Below are positions 47,529-60,180 of a DNA stretch of 64,000 nucleotides, in pieces. Where the stretch lies: positions 10,798,571-10,862,570 of the forward strand of contig NC_045138.2 of NCBI RefSeq assembly GCF_008831285.2. Direction: 5' to 3'. A program made the translations under genes and the position numbers. The notes beneath the pieces are model-generated. The model did no database searches. It worked only from the letters and a program-made list of their open reading frames with translations, and had not been told where the DNA came from. Every line of letters begins with the position of its first letter. The stretch's first letter is position 1. This stretch comes from Nymphaea colorata (lineage: Eukaryota; Streptophyta; Magnoliopsida; Nymphaeales; Nymphaeaceae).

Positions 47529-50500
47529 AAACTATTTTTTCAACCATGAAATCCCCCTCAAAGGAGACAAAGGGTCTCTTTTTGGGAAACTCATTTGTTT
47601 CCATTCTTATCTTTCTCTCTGTACTCATTTGAAAAATATTTCAGACTCTAAGGAAAATTGCTTGACTTCTATATTTGCAAGTTAATTTCTACTATATGAT
47701 ATTTGGAATCAATGGGCCACATGATTAGGATCAGGTCTCGTATAAGAGTGAAATCTTACTCAAAGGAGTCAAAGGGTTTCTCATAAGGAAACTCATTTGT
47801 TTTTTTTTCCTTCTTTATCTCTCTATCCTCTTTTGAAAAATATTTCTGACTGTTGAAAAGTAGTTTTTCATATTTGCAACTTAATCTCCAACTATCTTGC
47901 TGGAATCAATAGTACAAATGATTCATATCAAGTTTTATATGCAACTTAATTTCCACCAATCTTTCTAGCTATCTAGGGTAACCCAATTCACTCATGAAAA
48001 ATTGAATATTCACTCATGAAAAACTGCATCACCTATTGTGATGGGCAGTTGAAGGAAAAACAAGGAGAAATAAGTGTGAACCAATAATAATTGCAAAATT
48101 GTTGTCACCTTTGTCTTCTTGTTTTTCTCTCAATTGCTCTTAATGATAGATCGAACAGCCCTCAGTTGTGTGTGTGTGTGTGTGTCTATGTATATATACA
48201 TATAGAAGAGTAGCCATAATTTGGTAGATGCGATCTATATATATTTTTTAATGCATAAGAGACTTTGATGATATAACATCAAAATTTGATGAATGATGAA
48301 CATTCACGATTTTCTTTCAAAGGAAACATAATTCAATTCAGGATTCTTAACAAGAGAAATATGTTATTTGTTTATACCATCAGATACTTGAATATATCAA
48401 ATCATTCAGATCAGGCCGCACGCAAAACTCGAGGGAACACATTGAGAATATGTATTAAGCAATAATAAGAGTAGTACGGTGCGAACAATTATGAATCATC
48501 CAATTAACCTGATTTCATAGTTAACTGAGTCACGAACAACTTTTTTTTTCTTAAAGTGCCAAAGTAACTAATACTTTGAGTTTTGAATAAATAATTTATA
48601 TTTGGCACCTCGAATATAATATACAAAATTGATTAGACGACCAATTGATATGTATAATCCTCATATTTATTTTCGTCTATCTGCCTGTGTATGGTCCCAA
48701 CAAAAAAATAGCTACCAAATGTTCTCTGTTGAAACCAATGGATGCGATTAAATTCTTTCAGTGAAAAACCGCACTAAATGTTAATGGTGAAGATCTAAAA
48801 TTCTTTCATCAAATTAATTAGGTCCGTGCCAAAATTATGTTTCTTCTAGAAAAGTACTAAGAAATAATTTATATGCTTAATGTTGTATTTAAAAAAAGCA
48901 ATATTCTGATACGAAAGATCAAAATGCCCAAACAAAAAGGCTACATACCATTTCAACATAGACAATATGTACTGAATATGAATCGTTCAATCAATTTAAT
49001 TATTGGTTGTTAATAAAGTCCTACTTACAAAATTACTTTTTCAGAAAGGTGGATGGAAAGTGGGCCCGGGCACTGGGCTGAGTAACCAAAGGAAACCCTC
49101 TACCCAGCCTGACTCAGGCCCGGGCCCAGGCCCAGACCCAGGCCCAAAAATTGGGTATCGGGCTGTACTTGGGCCGGCTTGATAACTTGTCGGGCAGGCC
49201 CGGTGGGTCAAACTCAACTTTAGATATATTATTCCAACTCTAATTCATTTTTACGTATAATTATATATATTATTATGATTTATCAAATTTGTATATTGTT
49301 TCATATTTAAAAATATATTTTTTTAATGTTAATGGGCCCAGGCTCAAGCCACAGTTATAAGCTGTGGCCCGACCCATTGCTCAGGCCTAAATTAGAAAGT
49401 TTATTAGTTTTGGGTGAGCATGAGGGTTATCCCATCACCCGAGTGAGAGCCGAAACCCCTCTTCCCCTTGTCCGTAGGGTTTAGAGTTAGAGTTGCATCG
49501 GTACTGAGCAGTGAGATCTCCACATAGAGACCCTTGGTACAGGAGCACAGGCCCCTGTGGGTTGAACCTGAGACAAGTCACATAACTAGCCCGCCCATTC
49601 CGCTTAGGGCTAAAGTTCATTACTTTGATATAAAGTAACTTTACAGATAACTCTTTTCCAAATGTCAATGAAGGTTGATCAAATGAAGTAACAGACTACA
49701 TAGTTATCATATTTGTTTTAGACCAAATCTGGTTTCTACTATTGCAATGTACTGATTTGGTTTAGTAGACTTGGCATTTGAACAGCTGAATCTATCAATT
49801 CATTGGTGACTGGAGACAAATTGCCAACAATGCAATCACATCTTAGAGGCTCAAACAGATGTTTCTCGCTTAGCTGCAAAATACAAATAGTAATACTAAT
49901 GAATATATCTTCTGCCGGATATTGTTTGGATGGCTAAAAATTTTAGTCAATTGCTTATCTATCAGGAACTGTTCAAAATTATTATAAGCTATCCCTAACC
50001 AATGAACCATTGCTATTTAATGATGGTTTCAAATTTTTTTAATCATCTCACAATATCAGCAACTTTATCAGCCGGTTGATTATATATACATAATATAGTA
50101 TAGTTTTTAATATCTAATCTTCTAGATATGATCTTAAGAAAAAGTTGATGGGAAACATATATTAAGTTAATCATTTTTTAAAAATAAAGTATATATTTTA
50201 TAATATGCAAAATTGAATGGCTCATTAGCATCTCGATTTTGAATATGGAGATATCCCCATATTTCATAAAAACAACTTAAACTAAAGTATGTTTGCTATC
50301 AAATAGTTCAAATTGTTCTTATATAGAGAGTGGAAAGAATCCGTTTAGTATATTTTTGGACACATCCAACATCCATGTAACTAACGTTATTTTTTAAGGG
50401 GGAAAAAGGTTGAAAACCACCAAACCCTTCGTAAATTGTTGACGGACATAATTTAATGGTTGTGCTTATTCCATGAGTTGTCAATAATTCCTTAAATAGT

Positions 50501-52492
50501 TTCATTCAACGCGCTTAATTCTTTGAAAGTCTAGAAGGGGACATAAATTAATATATAAAGTCAACGTTCACTATATTCAAATTAATCCTTGCCAATGGCG
50601 TCATGAAAAAAGTTTTTAAATATTTTACTAGAATATTAGCTCGTCAATCAATTGTTTAGTTGGTAGATCATAAATATCTTGCGTCATCGTCGATCAATAC
50701 TTTTTCATTTTTCTTTTCTAATGTCAACTTTAAATTATAAAACGATTGGGTCTGATAGCGATCAGCCTCCTATTCAAATGTTAGGACCGTCAACTCTCTA
50801 TGCCTAGAAATTTACTATTCTTTGTCCAAATGCTAATGTTTTTACATTTAGCTTTCAATGCTAAGCAAAAAATTCATGTCATCCCCTTTATTTGACAGTT
50901 CTCATGTAAATTGTAGTATTTTTATAACATTTATAAAAATATGTCTCTGTTTTAAAATTATGGGCAAATATTAGGTTCGTAAGCAATTTTTTTTGCTCCA
51001 GATATTTCTAGGACTTGGCTTTTAGCACAGCCCAGTCAAATAAGAAGTCAGATGCCGATTGGGGTACAACCCCACTGCCTACAACTAAACTATTTTTGTC
51101 TGATTAAAATAAGAAATATATTTTTAATATAATTTAATATATATGTATATATATAAATATACCAATTATATATAAACATATATATGTTTAAACAAAGTAT
51201 AAAACAAGTTATTAGGCTGACTTCGGTCTGCCCACTGCCCAATTTTAAGGCCCGAAATAAACATGAGTTAGGCAAGAAAAGAGATACCTGCCGGAGACCT
51301 GGTTTGTAGGCAACAGTGGTCCATCAGGTTATATACTCTGTTTCCCACAGCAAAGGCTGTTATCCAAAACCATCCTTTTTACCTTTTAATTAGTCACTTA
51401 ACCTAGCAACTATGTGTTTACTTTTATTTATTTCTTCTTTCAATACTTTAATTATATGAAGTAATTAAAACAAGTGGGATCAGCTTAAAGGAGCTTACTT
51501 ACCTGACCGTAAGTTCGCTTACTCAATTTAAATGGGTCAAGCCAGAACACAGCTCAACTCTAAGCTCGTACAATATTTAAAGTTTAATCGAACTACATAT
51601 TGAGCTCACATGGTAAGTGTTCTCAGTTTTAGCTGAGCCCACTTTATGGCAAGCAAACTAAATTCATGGACTCGATCCGACATCAAGTTGACAAAGCACC
51701 CACATTACACAGAGGGGCTCGACAGGACGGATTGACTCTGCAATTCCAAGTGCTTATATGCACCGTTCGGAGTAAAAAGAAATTGGTCAGTATACCTTAA
51801 AAATACAAAGGGTTAAAAGAAAGGGGAAAAAGTGAAAAGTCTAAAGAATATATATATTTTTTGAAAAATCTCTAAAATACCAAACTTCTTCCCTTTTTTT
51901 TTTTAACGTATATATCAGCTGTGTGGTGCACTCACCCTCCAGGGGCAGAGCCAATTTTTTTATGAAGAGATCAAATTATAATTTCAAAATTTTAACAAGA
52001 GCCAAAATATAATTTTTTTAAATTTTTATACAAGATAAATGAATTTTTTAAATATATATATATATATATATATTAATTTTGAGATGAAAGGTGGTGGGGG
52101 GTGGGGCTCTAAGCCCCTCGACCGAACACATATTGGGTGAGCTCGCCACTTTGTTTAATCTTCTATTTTATCTTCATAAGTTGGTTCTTTTTCATTCTTT
52201 TCAAGGGCGTTCGGCACCCGAATATGTTTGGGCTTAAATATTTAACCAGCTTCGCAATTTATGCCTGGGAATTTTTTCAAAATGACAAGGCAAGGTTTGT
52301 GCTTCACGATAGAGAGACCATACAGGATGAAATGCAGAAGGGAAACTGAGAAGTATCTTACGAGCACGTTGGTTCGGGGCGAGGTCGGTAATCTTCTGAG
52401 AAGGAAGACTTCTGATTCTTGCCGGCCCCCGTTCTCTTTTTTCGGGCGCTCTCGTCGCTTTTCCTGTCAAAGCAGCAAACGGTGTCAATAAC

Positions 52493-52587
<95 letters not shown>

Positions 52588-53564
52588 GTTGGTAAAAAAA
52601 AACCATACTAGGTAAATGACAAAAACTAGACCTATTAAAATTAATTATTAAAATATTGTGTTTGCAATCTGTAAGGTTATAGATATAATTTTAAAAGTAA
52701 TTATGTGATAAACATATATTAACTTAGTCAATTTCTTACATCAATAATGTTTTTTAATAACAAAAAATAAATGACTCTTATAACATCAAAATTGTGGATA
52801 AGTTTGACTTTTTTTTGACAAAAATTATCTGAATTAAAGCACCATTTACATTAAATTAGTGTTTATAAACATATTAAAAGGTTCACATTTTGTTTATAAC
52901 ACTTTTAATACACTTTATTCAAGCATTGTTAAAGCAACCTGATCTTAAAGTGTGATTTGATGTAAAACATACATTAAGTCCATCAGCTTTTGAGTTTAGC
53001 AATTCACTCAGTTTCCTGTATATAAAAAAGAAATTGTATAACTTGGAGAACTTAGGTGTTTGATTACTTGGGATTTCAAATCCATTCATTTGATTTGGAT
53101 CTGATATGACAAAAGATCCAATGTAAAATCTTTGGTTCATTAAACTAGGGATATTACTTCAACCTAAAATTGATACTTAAAAGATCCGTATGTTCTTCTT
53201 TGCATTGAAAAAATGTGGGATTTAAGATTAAAAAAGAAGTTTTGCTGTTAAACCCACTATTGAAGTTCTCAAATCCAAGGCTATCAATTAAAACTGAAAC
53301 TATTGAAATTATAAACATAAAAATGCTTTTCAACTGGTTATCTATTACGAATAACCTTTTGTTAAGTTGGCATGTATTGATCAATCAGATTTTTTTCATG
53401 CGCAATATATATATGTGTGTAAACTAGTGAATTGTGACTCTAATTATTCAGAATTACTCAACCATCTAATCAGGATTGTATTTCTAATGTCATCACTTTT
53501 TTTTTCATTTTTTTTTAACCATTTTATCATGATGAATCACATGGTCTGGTTAGATGATTGGGTG

Positions 53565-53619
<55 letters not shown>

Positions 53620-54623
53620 GAGAGAGGATTATAAAACAATGTGAGTAAGTATTTAAATTTATGCAAAATATCAATGTATAGACCGAGTAAACATTAGTAC
53701 AAGGATGAAACCGCCAAGCGTATGAATATTACAAAATATAAAAAAAAGGGGGAGAAGAGAGAGATTACCAGGTATTGCCGCCGGCATTTTGGTTCCAAGT
53801 TGAGCTACCAGACGTGCCGCGTTTGGCGCTAGAGACCTCCATTCTGGCGACGTTGTTCTCATTGACGGCCACGTCTTTCTCTTCTCTGCACGCAGAGGAA
53901 ATCTTGCTGCCGCCATGAGCATGCGTCACCGTGGAGTCCTTCGTCTCCACAGCGCGACAGGTGAGCAAGTTCTTCAGGAACCGAGAATATGCTGCACCAG
54001 AGGCGGCGCCACCGGACGAGCAACCATTCCTCCTACGGCGCGAGCTGCCGCTCTTCGTCCTCCTCCCCCTCCCCTCGGCCGATCCATGCCCTCTTCCTTC
54101 TTCCTTCTGATCTGTTATTTTCTGCCGTTCCCCATCTGCACCGCCTTCTTCCATGAGGATCTCTTCATGATTCTCTTGCCTCGACTGATCCGTCGATCGA
54201 GCCTTTGAGCGGCGCGTGCTTGTCTGCATTACCACCATTGAATCATGATTGTCTTCGTCATCATCGTTTTGAATGGTTGATGAGTCTGATAACGAATCGA
54301 TGGTCCTAGCAGATGCTGCTCTAGACTGTCTCCCCATCGACGCAATGCCAAATGGGTTCACGTTGTCGCTGTTCATGGAATTGACGGCGCTCAGGTGTCC
54401 GTGGCCGTCTTGGTGCCTCTTGCTTGCTAATGATTCGCACCTCATTTCGTCTGCCGATACATCTGATCCGGCGACCTGGGATGATCTTCTGCTCCCGCTC
54501 GGTCCCACCTCCATACTCGGATGTTCATGAGTAGTACTGTGCCCATTATCAGATGGGCAGACCTTAGGTGTGATCATGGTGTTCTCTGCAACAACCGGTT
54601 CAGAAGCTATCATGTTTATAGGG

Positions 54624-54679
<56 letters not shown>

Positions 54680-56470
54680 GAGTTCTTGCACATTGAGAGC
54701 TCATATTTCTGCATTTTCTGAAGCAAATCAGAATCTGCACATGAATTGGACATGGTAAATAATAATATTCATATTGTACTAGACCTTAAATCATTTCTGA
54801 AACCAAAAGAAAATTGTCCTTTCCTTTTCACATTGGGAAGAAATTGCACATACATCTCGAATTTCTTTTGTTCAATAATTGATCTCAGCCAAAAGGAACC
54901 ATGAATATGATGATTCCATTCATGTGGTCTGATTAATATCAAGCCAAGGAAGGATCTGCACTAATATTTTTGCTCTTTCGTCAAAGAGTTCATTTTAATA
55001 TTATCAGGATCTTTAATCAAAACAGCAACTGATTTAGCAGTTCCTCTTTGAGGGCATGTCTGTGTGGGCAGGCACTTGCGTGCCTGTGTGGTTGATAGAA
55101 TTGTGAGCCTTGATTTGAAGGCCAATCAGTTTGCAACACCTGATTATGCACGTGCTCTTAGCTTTTTCATATACAATCAAGTTTTCCTTGTAAGGCATAT
55201 AGTGGCCGGTGGTTAGAGTGCCCTCTTTATCACCCTATAAAGGCACCCACTTTGTACTGTGACACCCACTCAAATGTTGTATTCTTGATAAGGAGAGAGT
55301 ACTCAATTAGCTACTCTGTTCGAGACTGCTATAACCCCCATTGACATGGTGATCCTGATCAATTGCCAGATATTTTGCCTTTTTGGAGGGTACCCACATG
55401 GCTATTTCATCTTTGGAGGGTTCATTTTCTTCCAAAAGAGAAGAACATTAAACAAAGCAAAACAAAATATAGTGTTGTAGAGGATATAGACTGTAGGGAA
55501 GCATGATATCATCTGTGGGACTTTGGCCCAAAAATGTAGTGAACTCTTACCAGGTGATGAGGCTGCAGGAATCTCCGATCCCTTGAGTACGTACTCGTTA
55601 TCAGATAGGGCGGCGATCAGGTCATCGTCGTGCAAGTCTTGCCAGATATAACCTGTCTTGTACCTCCTACATGGATTTGAGGGCAGCAAATGTTTCGAAT
55701 GAGAACCAGCAGAGAAATTAATCCACCACGGATGATCAGCAAAGAATGTTCGCCAGTGAGAAGATTGTACGAATGAAAGGAGAGAATAAGATAATTAATG
55801 TTTTCAACATTTCCAAACACAAGAAAATTTTCCATATTGTGCTCAAGAATGAGTAACATTAATGCGTTCTTCATTTGAGGAGATGGGGAAATCTTCAACA
55901 TGAGAATTTTTCCATAAAGTTAAGAAATATAAAAAATTTATCTCAAACTTTCATGAAAAAACCATACAAGGTTTCATCTCTTACGAGTGCTCCATGACCA
56001 GGATCATCACCTTTTATTAGACCAGGAGAAAGAGTTGGGCATGTCCTTCCCCCTCACGTCCGAGAGCCATTTCTTGACATCTGCAGAAACGCCAACAGCA
56101 AAATGGCCAAACATCACAAGATCGAACCTCATAGTTCTACCATCTCGATTCATGAACAGATTATTCAGCTAGAAATGAGGCTCAGAAACTCTGTTCTGTC
56201 TCGTGATTCTACCATCTTGTGAAGAAACCAGACATGAGATCATGCCCACATCAAATTTTGTCAACCAGCTGCAACAGGATCGTTCTTACCTTTCAACCTA
56301 ACTCCATTGCTGGAAATGGGGGGTTGGATGCGAATGAGATGAGGATGTTCAACCCTCCCTTTCCTGCTCAAGAAATAAACGACATGGATGTTCCTCCCCG
56401 CCTGATCACCGTTCAATCTACCACCACCTACTGCCTCCTCCTGATCAATGGCGAACGGCTGTCTCTCCAT
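47176..56470 (-). CDS. SOK: SOSEKI (DUF966, DIX-like) polarity protein, 5 exons
   Basis: Exons on the minus strand: 56470-56290, 56080-56011, 55666-55551, about 54699-53769 and 47362-47176, all joined by GT...AG with matching phases, giving about 494 residues. Exons 1-3 make the DIX-like domain: [20 protein letters not shown], then [40 protein letters not shown] and [13 protein letters not shown] domains polymerise head to tail; SOSEKI proteins accumulate at cell corners and edges and recruit effectors in plant polarity. Exon 4 encodes a long Ser-rich, disordered middle. Exon 5 completes a Trp codon and gives [20 protein letters not shown], the C-terminal zinc-binding motif of the family. Start: MERQPFAID at 56470. 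The acceptor of exon 4 is uncertain because a (GA)24 run lies near its start. Intron 4 is about 6.4 kb. Confidence 0.88.
49060..49390. repeat. GGCCCAGGCCC-rich island
   Basis: Repeated GGCCCGGGC and AGGCCCAGGCCC motifs in an otherwise AT-rich intron, with more of the same at 49330-49390. This composition is common in dispersed plant repeats; the parent element is not identified. The following stretch to 49670 is also GC-richer and could belong to it. Confidence 0.5.
51938..52125. mobile_element. MITE-like repeat with GGGGC...GAGCCCC ends
   Basis: The left end AGGGGCAGAGCC is the approximate inverse of the right end GGGGCTCTAAGCCCCT. The ~185-bp interior is AT-rich with a (TA)n run. Similar AGGGGCGGAGCC-ended repeats are widespread in plants. 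No target duplication was identified. Confidence 0.4.
52498..52580. repeat. (TA)n(GA)n composite microsatellite
   Basis: About 44 bases of alternating TA followed by about 38 bases of GA, inside SOSEKI intron 4. Confidence 0.95.
53564..53627. repeat. (TA)n(GA)n composite microsatellite
   Basis: A second TA-then-GA tract of the same build and orientation as the one at 52498, about 1 kb away and close to the intron 4 donor. Confidence 0.95.
54628..54676. repeat. (CT)24 microsatellite, (GA)24 in coding sense of SOSEKI exon 4
   Basis: A run of 24 CT units (54629-54676), read in the sense strand as GA repeats and encoding alternating Arg-Glu near the start of exon 4. Its length modulo three decides whether the upstream part of the exon is in frame. 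Confidence 0.95.
55030..55400. mobile_element. possible solo LTR or TRIM in SOSEKI intron 3
   Basis: Within intron 3 a locally distinct segment carries a TATA-like CCCTATAAAGGCACCC (about 55235) and promoter-like downstream sequence in plus orientation, as in short copia-type LTRs. Clear TG...CA ends and a target duplication were not found, so this is tentative. Confidence 0.3.
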
Positions 56471-56584
56471 CAAAACCAATCCCTTTGGGCTATGCTACTC
56501 ACCTCTTAGACCTCCCAAAGTCTGCAAATACGTAACGTAGAAGAAGAAGATAACTCGAAAGAAGCTAGAGAGAGAAGCATTGTT

Positions 56585-56622
56585 TCCTTTTTCTTCTCTC
56601 TCTCTTTCTCTCCTTATATGAG
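56585..56622 (-). promoter_or_regulatory. TATA-like box and pyrimidine/purine patch before SOSEKI
   Basis: On the minus strand CATATAAGG (56620-56612) is followed by a GA-rich patch typical of plant core promoters. Transcription would begin near 56585, leaving a 5' untranslated region of roughly 115 bases before the ATG at 56470. Confidence 0.5.
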
Positions 56623-56639
56623 AAATTTATGCTGTTAAT

Positions 56640-59190
56640 GATAAAAGTTGACCGTTTCACCGCCTGACGCTGATGTTGCCTCCTCCTTTCGCGCTGGGAA
56701 CGATTGCACCCCTTGAATTCCTCCAGCACAAACCACTCCGCCTAGATCATTTATCTTTCTTGCCTGGGAAAAATTTCCTTTCTTTTGGGGTCGCTTCTCT
56801 TTTTACTGCAATTCTCAAATGGACACCCGAAGTTTTTTATTTATAGACTGCTGCCTGGTAGCATTACAACTTTTTTTTAACCTTTGGGTGAGCAAAAGGA
56901 AAGCCCACTTTTGTAAAAATGGTTGTTGGGAGACTGACAAAGAGATCTAAATTCCTTATATTATTCATCCCAAAATTTGTTAGTTAAAACCCAGTTGAGC
57001 AGGACACCATGAGAGTCATTGGAGTGCCAACCTGACCCACTCACATGTTGTGATTGTATAAGAGAGAATACCTGAACAATTCAGTTCGAGTACCCTAACC
57101 TTAATTTCTAGTTGACTAGATTGCAAAGAATACGTTCACTTAAATTTAGTTTTTTTTTTTTTTATGTTCCTTTCAAAGCCTTTTAGTTTTATTAAGTTAA
57201 ACCAATATATTTTCAAACTTGTCAAAAATGATTTGGAGGCTTTTGAATGGCAATTTTAATTAGACGTCTCTTTGTTTAAGATGTTAGGTTTCAATCTATA
57301 GTCGTTGTCACACTCTTGTGTGTTACACCTTTGAGTTGTAAACGACAACTAGCACAATACTTGAGTTGAAAGATGTACCATAAGTTCAACTAGCTCAAAA
57401 CCATAAAAGTATAGCTTTGGGGGTTTTACACCATGAGCAGCATCCCTAAACAAACATTGAGAAAAAGATATTCCAGAATAAGTGTTTAGCCGTTTCAAGA
57501 AAAATTCACAAATATGAAGCCTTTTTTGGGAAATTGAGACAAAGAGTTGCATTTATATAAATGACAACTTATCCTCTCTCTTTCCTTACGTGCACCACCT
57601 ACAATTACCGGAAGACTTGCTTTCCTTTGCTTAATGGCTTCTCCTTGCTTTCCTTTGTGTTATCTTCTTCGCTTCACTGATCGATCGTAAACTATAGCAA
57701 CATTTCACCACCAATATGCATGATTACCCTAAAGTGACCCTCTTTTTTGTAGTATAAAGGGTTGATGCCCTTAACACTTGAATTGAGGACTGGCCACATG
57801 TGTTGTGCTGCTGCACCAACCTCCTCATGGTTAACTCAAGTTGGCCATCTGACGCCAATTTTAACAACAGTATCTTACTCGCTACTGAAACACATCTAAT
57901 CTAGAAAATAATGATGAACAAATTAATTAATTAATTAGATATTGGTCCCTAGCAGTATGATGAAACAACAAGAGCGACGTACCAGATGTTAGTAATCATG
58001 CATTGGGACTAACTTGACAAAATTAACCCCTTCTCAACAGAACCCCAGCAGGTCATCATCATCCCACTTAAAGACAAGTGCGTCCCGCCAGACAACTAAT
58101 TAATGAAAATGGCTTACAATGCATGTTTGGTGGCCCATCTAATTTGGAATTTCTCCACGGAAATAAGATTAGTTAGTGCAAATTAAAATTTTACAAATGT
58201 CATATACTCCTTTATTTCTTGGAGAAATTTTGGTTATTTATCATGCTTGTGGGAAAGAGAATTGAAGACCAAAATGTGTATGATCTGAGGTCAAGGCAAT
58301 GCATTTCGGAAAGGACAGCCGATATATATATATAGAATTTCTCTCTCTCTCTCTCTCTCTCTTTATATATATATATATATATATATATCGGCTGTTGAAT
58401 GTTGTAGGATAGTTAAGCACTTAAAAATTGTGGCGAAATGCACCATAAACTGTTGTTAAAATCACCATAATTGTCAGTATAACATAAAATGTTTCTAATG
58501 CTTCCATTTCGTTAAGTTTTCAGTGCCAATTTTCAAATATTTGACCATCCAGTAACATGTAGCAGCTGGTTGACTACTCACACATGCAGCTCTATAAAAG
58601 ATACCCAGATAGACTGATGGCCGAAGGAATCCAATAACACTATTTATAGAGAAATTGAAATCAGTGGCTACGTTTGTGGCTAGATGGTTATTTTTTGTTT
58701 AATGTCACTAAAAATGGTCACAAAATAAGCATTTGCACTGGCCAACTACTTAATCATGGTTTTTAGCAACAGAAGATATCTATTGCCATAGCTTTTAGCG
58801 TCATAAAATAAAAAAATAGCCATATGATCACAAAGGTGGACAGCTGGTTTCAATTATATATATATATATATATATATTATGTACTTTTTCACATTGCTAT
58901 ATCGTAATCACCAGAATTGTCAGCATGCTTCGAAACAGCTCGCACGGTAGAGGAAAAATACCGACGACTGCACATCACCAGCAAGAACTGGTCTAATGCC
59001 AAAATCGTTCAGCGATGTCAGATGAAAGCAGGAACTCTTCCTTATGCAGCGAGTAGGACCAAGAAGAGCAACCTACCTCGATAGGTTGTGAGACATCTAA
59101 CGTCCAAGCAAACAAGGGAAAAGTAGCGTCAGGGCATCTGCTTTCATTGCCATCGCCCATGGGCACTAAGGCATAATTCCTCCTCCTAAC
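56640..59190. other. upstream intergenic region of SOSEKI
   Basis: No gene recognised. It contains poly-T at 57150-57162, the microsatellite hairpin at 58315-58395, a (TA)n tract at 58856-58877, and MITE-like repeats around 58650-58800 whose ends were not resolved. Confidence 0.35.
58315..58395. repeat. hairpin built of (TA)n-(CT)n-(TA)n
   Basis: ACAGCCGATATATATATATA at the left is the reverse complement of TATATATATATATCGGCTGT at the right, enclosing a (CT)n run. The unique ACAGCCGA/TCGGCTGT ends show that this is a true inverted repeat and not only two TA tracts. Confidence 0.85.
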
Positions 59191-59270
59191 GAAGAAGAAG
59201 AATCTCCCACTGCCGAAGATACCACAGCCCATGCAAAAGAGGCACCACTAGAGATCTCCCTGCATGCGCT

Positions 59271-59410
59271 TGCAGGGGATGAGGTTCCCCAATTTTTGAG
59301 GATTGAAGGGTGACTGCGTGGTAGAAAGGTAAGTGTGTTGATCGACATTGGATCAACACACAACTTCATTTGTGAGAAATCCGCCTGTGCTTTGGGTGCA
59401 GTGTGGAGAC
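59271..59410 (+). pseudogene. chromovirus protease
   Basis: EVPQFLRIEG, a stop, then RGRKVSVLIDIGSTHNFICE. The active-site block normally reads DSGSTHNF; Ser is replaced by Ile here. The frame is interrupted. Confidence 0.65.
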
Positions 59411-59819
59411 GCAGCCCATTTTCAATGTGGTAGTTGGGGAAGGTAGGAGCCAACTTGGTCTTGGGCATCCAATGGTTGCCCAACATTGGAAAAGTGGTTT
59501 GGGATTTTGTTGGCATGAAGGGTTCCACGGGCTATGAGAGGAGAGATGAACACTAACGGCAGCTCCTAGGCCAAGAAAAATCAGCCATGCGTCTACTCAA
59601 AGGACCTGTAGCTACTTTTCTGCTACTTTTCAAACATGAGACCAGTGAACCCCGACCACAGTGGACAGACCCCTGTATCCCAGCCCTGGATGGCCAACTC
59701 CTGGCGACATGATCATCACATAGGATTACAACAAGGGAGGAACCGGTGAAATCTAGGCCTTACTGCTACAGTTGAACGCAGAAGGAAGAGATGCTGGAAT
59801 AAGAGGTCATTCAATCAAG

Positions 59820-60180
59820 TAGGAGCCCTGTTGCATCCCCTGCCCTATTGGCCAAGAAGAAGGACAATATCTGGCAGTTTTGTATTGATGACTGTGCTTT
59901 GAATGCTATCACCATTAAGGACTGGTATCCCATCCCTGTGGTGGAGGAATGGAGGAACTGCTGGATGGACTGGGGGGAGCATTTCTCTTTTCTAAACTAG
60001 ATTTGCGCTCCGATTACCTTCAAATCAGGGTAGCAGTAGAGGGCAACCCCAAAACTGTCGTTTATACTCACGATAGACACTATGAGTTTCCAATCACCTT
60101 TCAATCACTGATGAACGACCCGTTTTGTCCTCATATGTGACACTTTGTTTGAGTGTTTTTCGATGATATCCTCGTTTATA
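59820..60180 (+). pseudogene. chromovirus reverse transcriptase fragment
   Basis: ELLDGLGGAFLFSKLDLRSD, then YLQIRVAVEGNPKT and YEFPITFQSLMND. The MPFGLTNAPA block that normally lies between YEF and TFQ is missing. FFDDILVYS, carrying the catalytic Asp pair, follows at about 60156-60182 in another frame. Confidence 0.75.

Larger units (their letters stand above)
47363..53768 (-). other. 6.4-kb intron 4 of SOSEKI gene, repeat-laden
   Basis: The intron runs from donor TG|GTAATC (53768) to acceptor TTTTTCAG (47363). It holds (TA)n at 47483-47524, (TG)n near 48167-48186, composite (TA)n(GA)n at 52498-52580 and 53564-53627, a GGCCCAGGCCC-rich island at 49060-49200, and a MITE-like repeat near 51938-52125. 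No gene is seen inside it. Confidence 0.75.

Noticed and set aside
49380-49670. Possible tRNA or SINE because of GGTTCAACC-like box B on the minus strand
   Set aside because: No box A at the right distance and no flanking duplication.
53765-54691. A single-exon 308-residue protein beginning with a run of Glu-Arg
   Set aside because: It has no ATG at its start and ends at a GT donor. Its phase joins SOSEKI exon 3 and exon 5, so it is an internal exon.
54570-54758. Leu-Ser repeat ORF on the plus strand
   Set aside because: Produced solely by translating the (CT)24 microsatellite antisense to SOSEKI.
58993-59528. Minus-strand ORFs over the chromovirus start
   Set aside because: Antisense to the recognisable plus-strand protease of the element.
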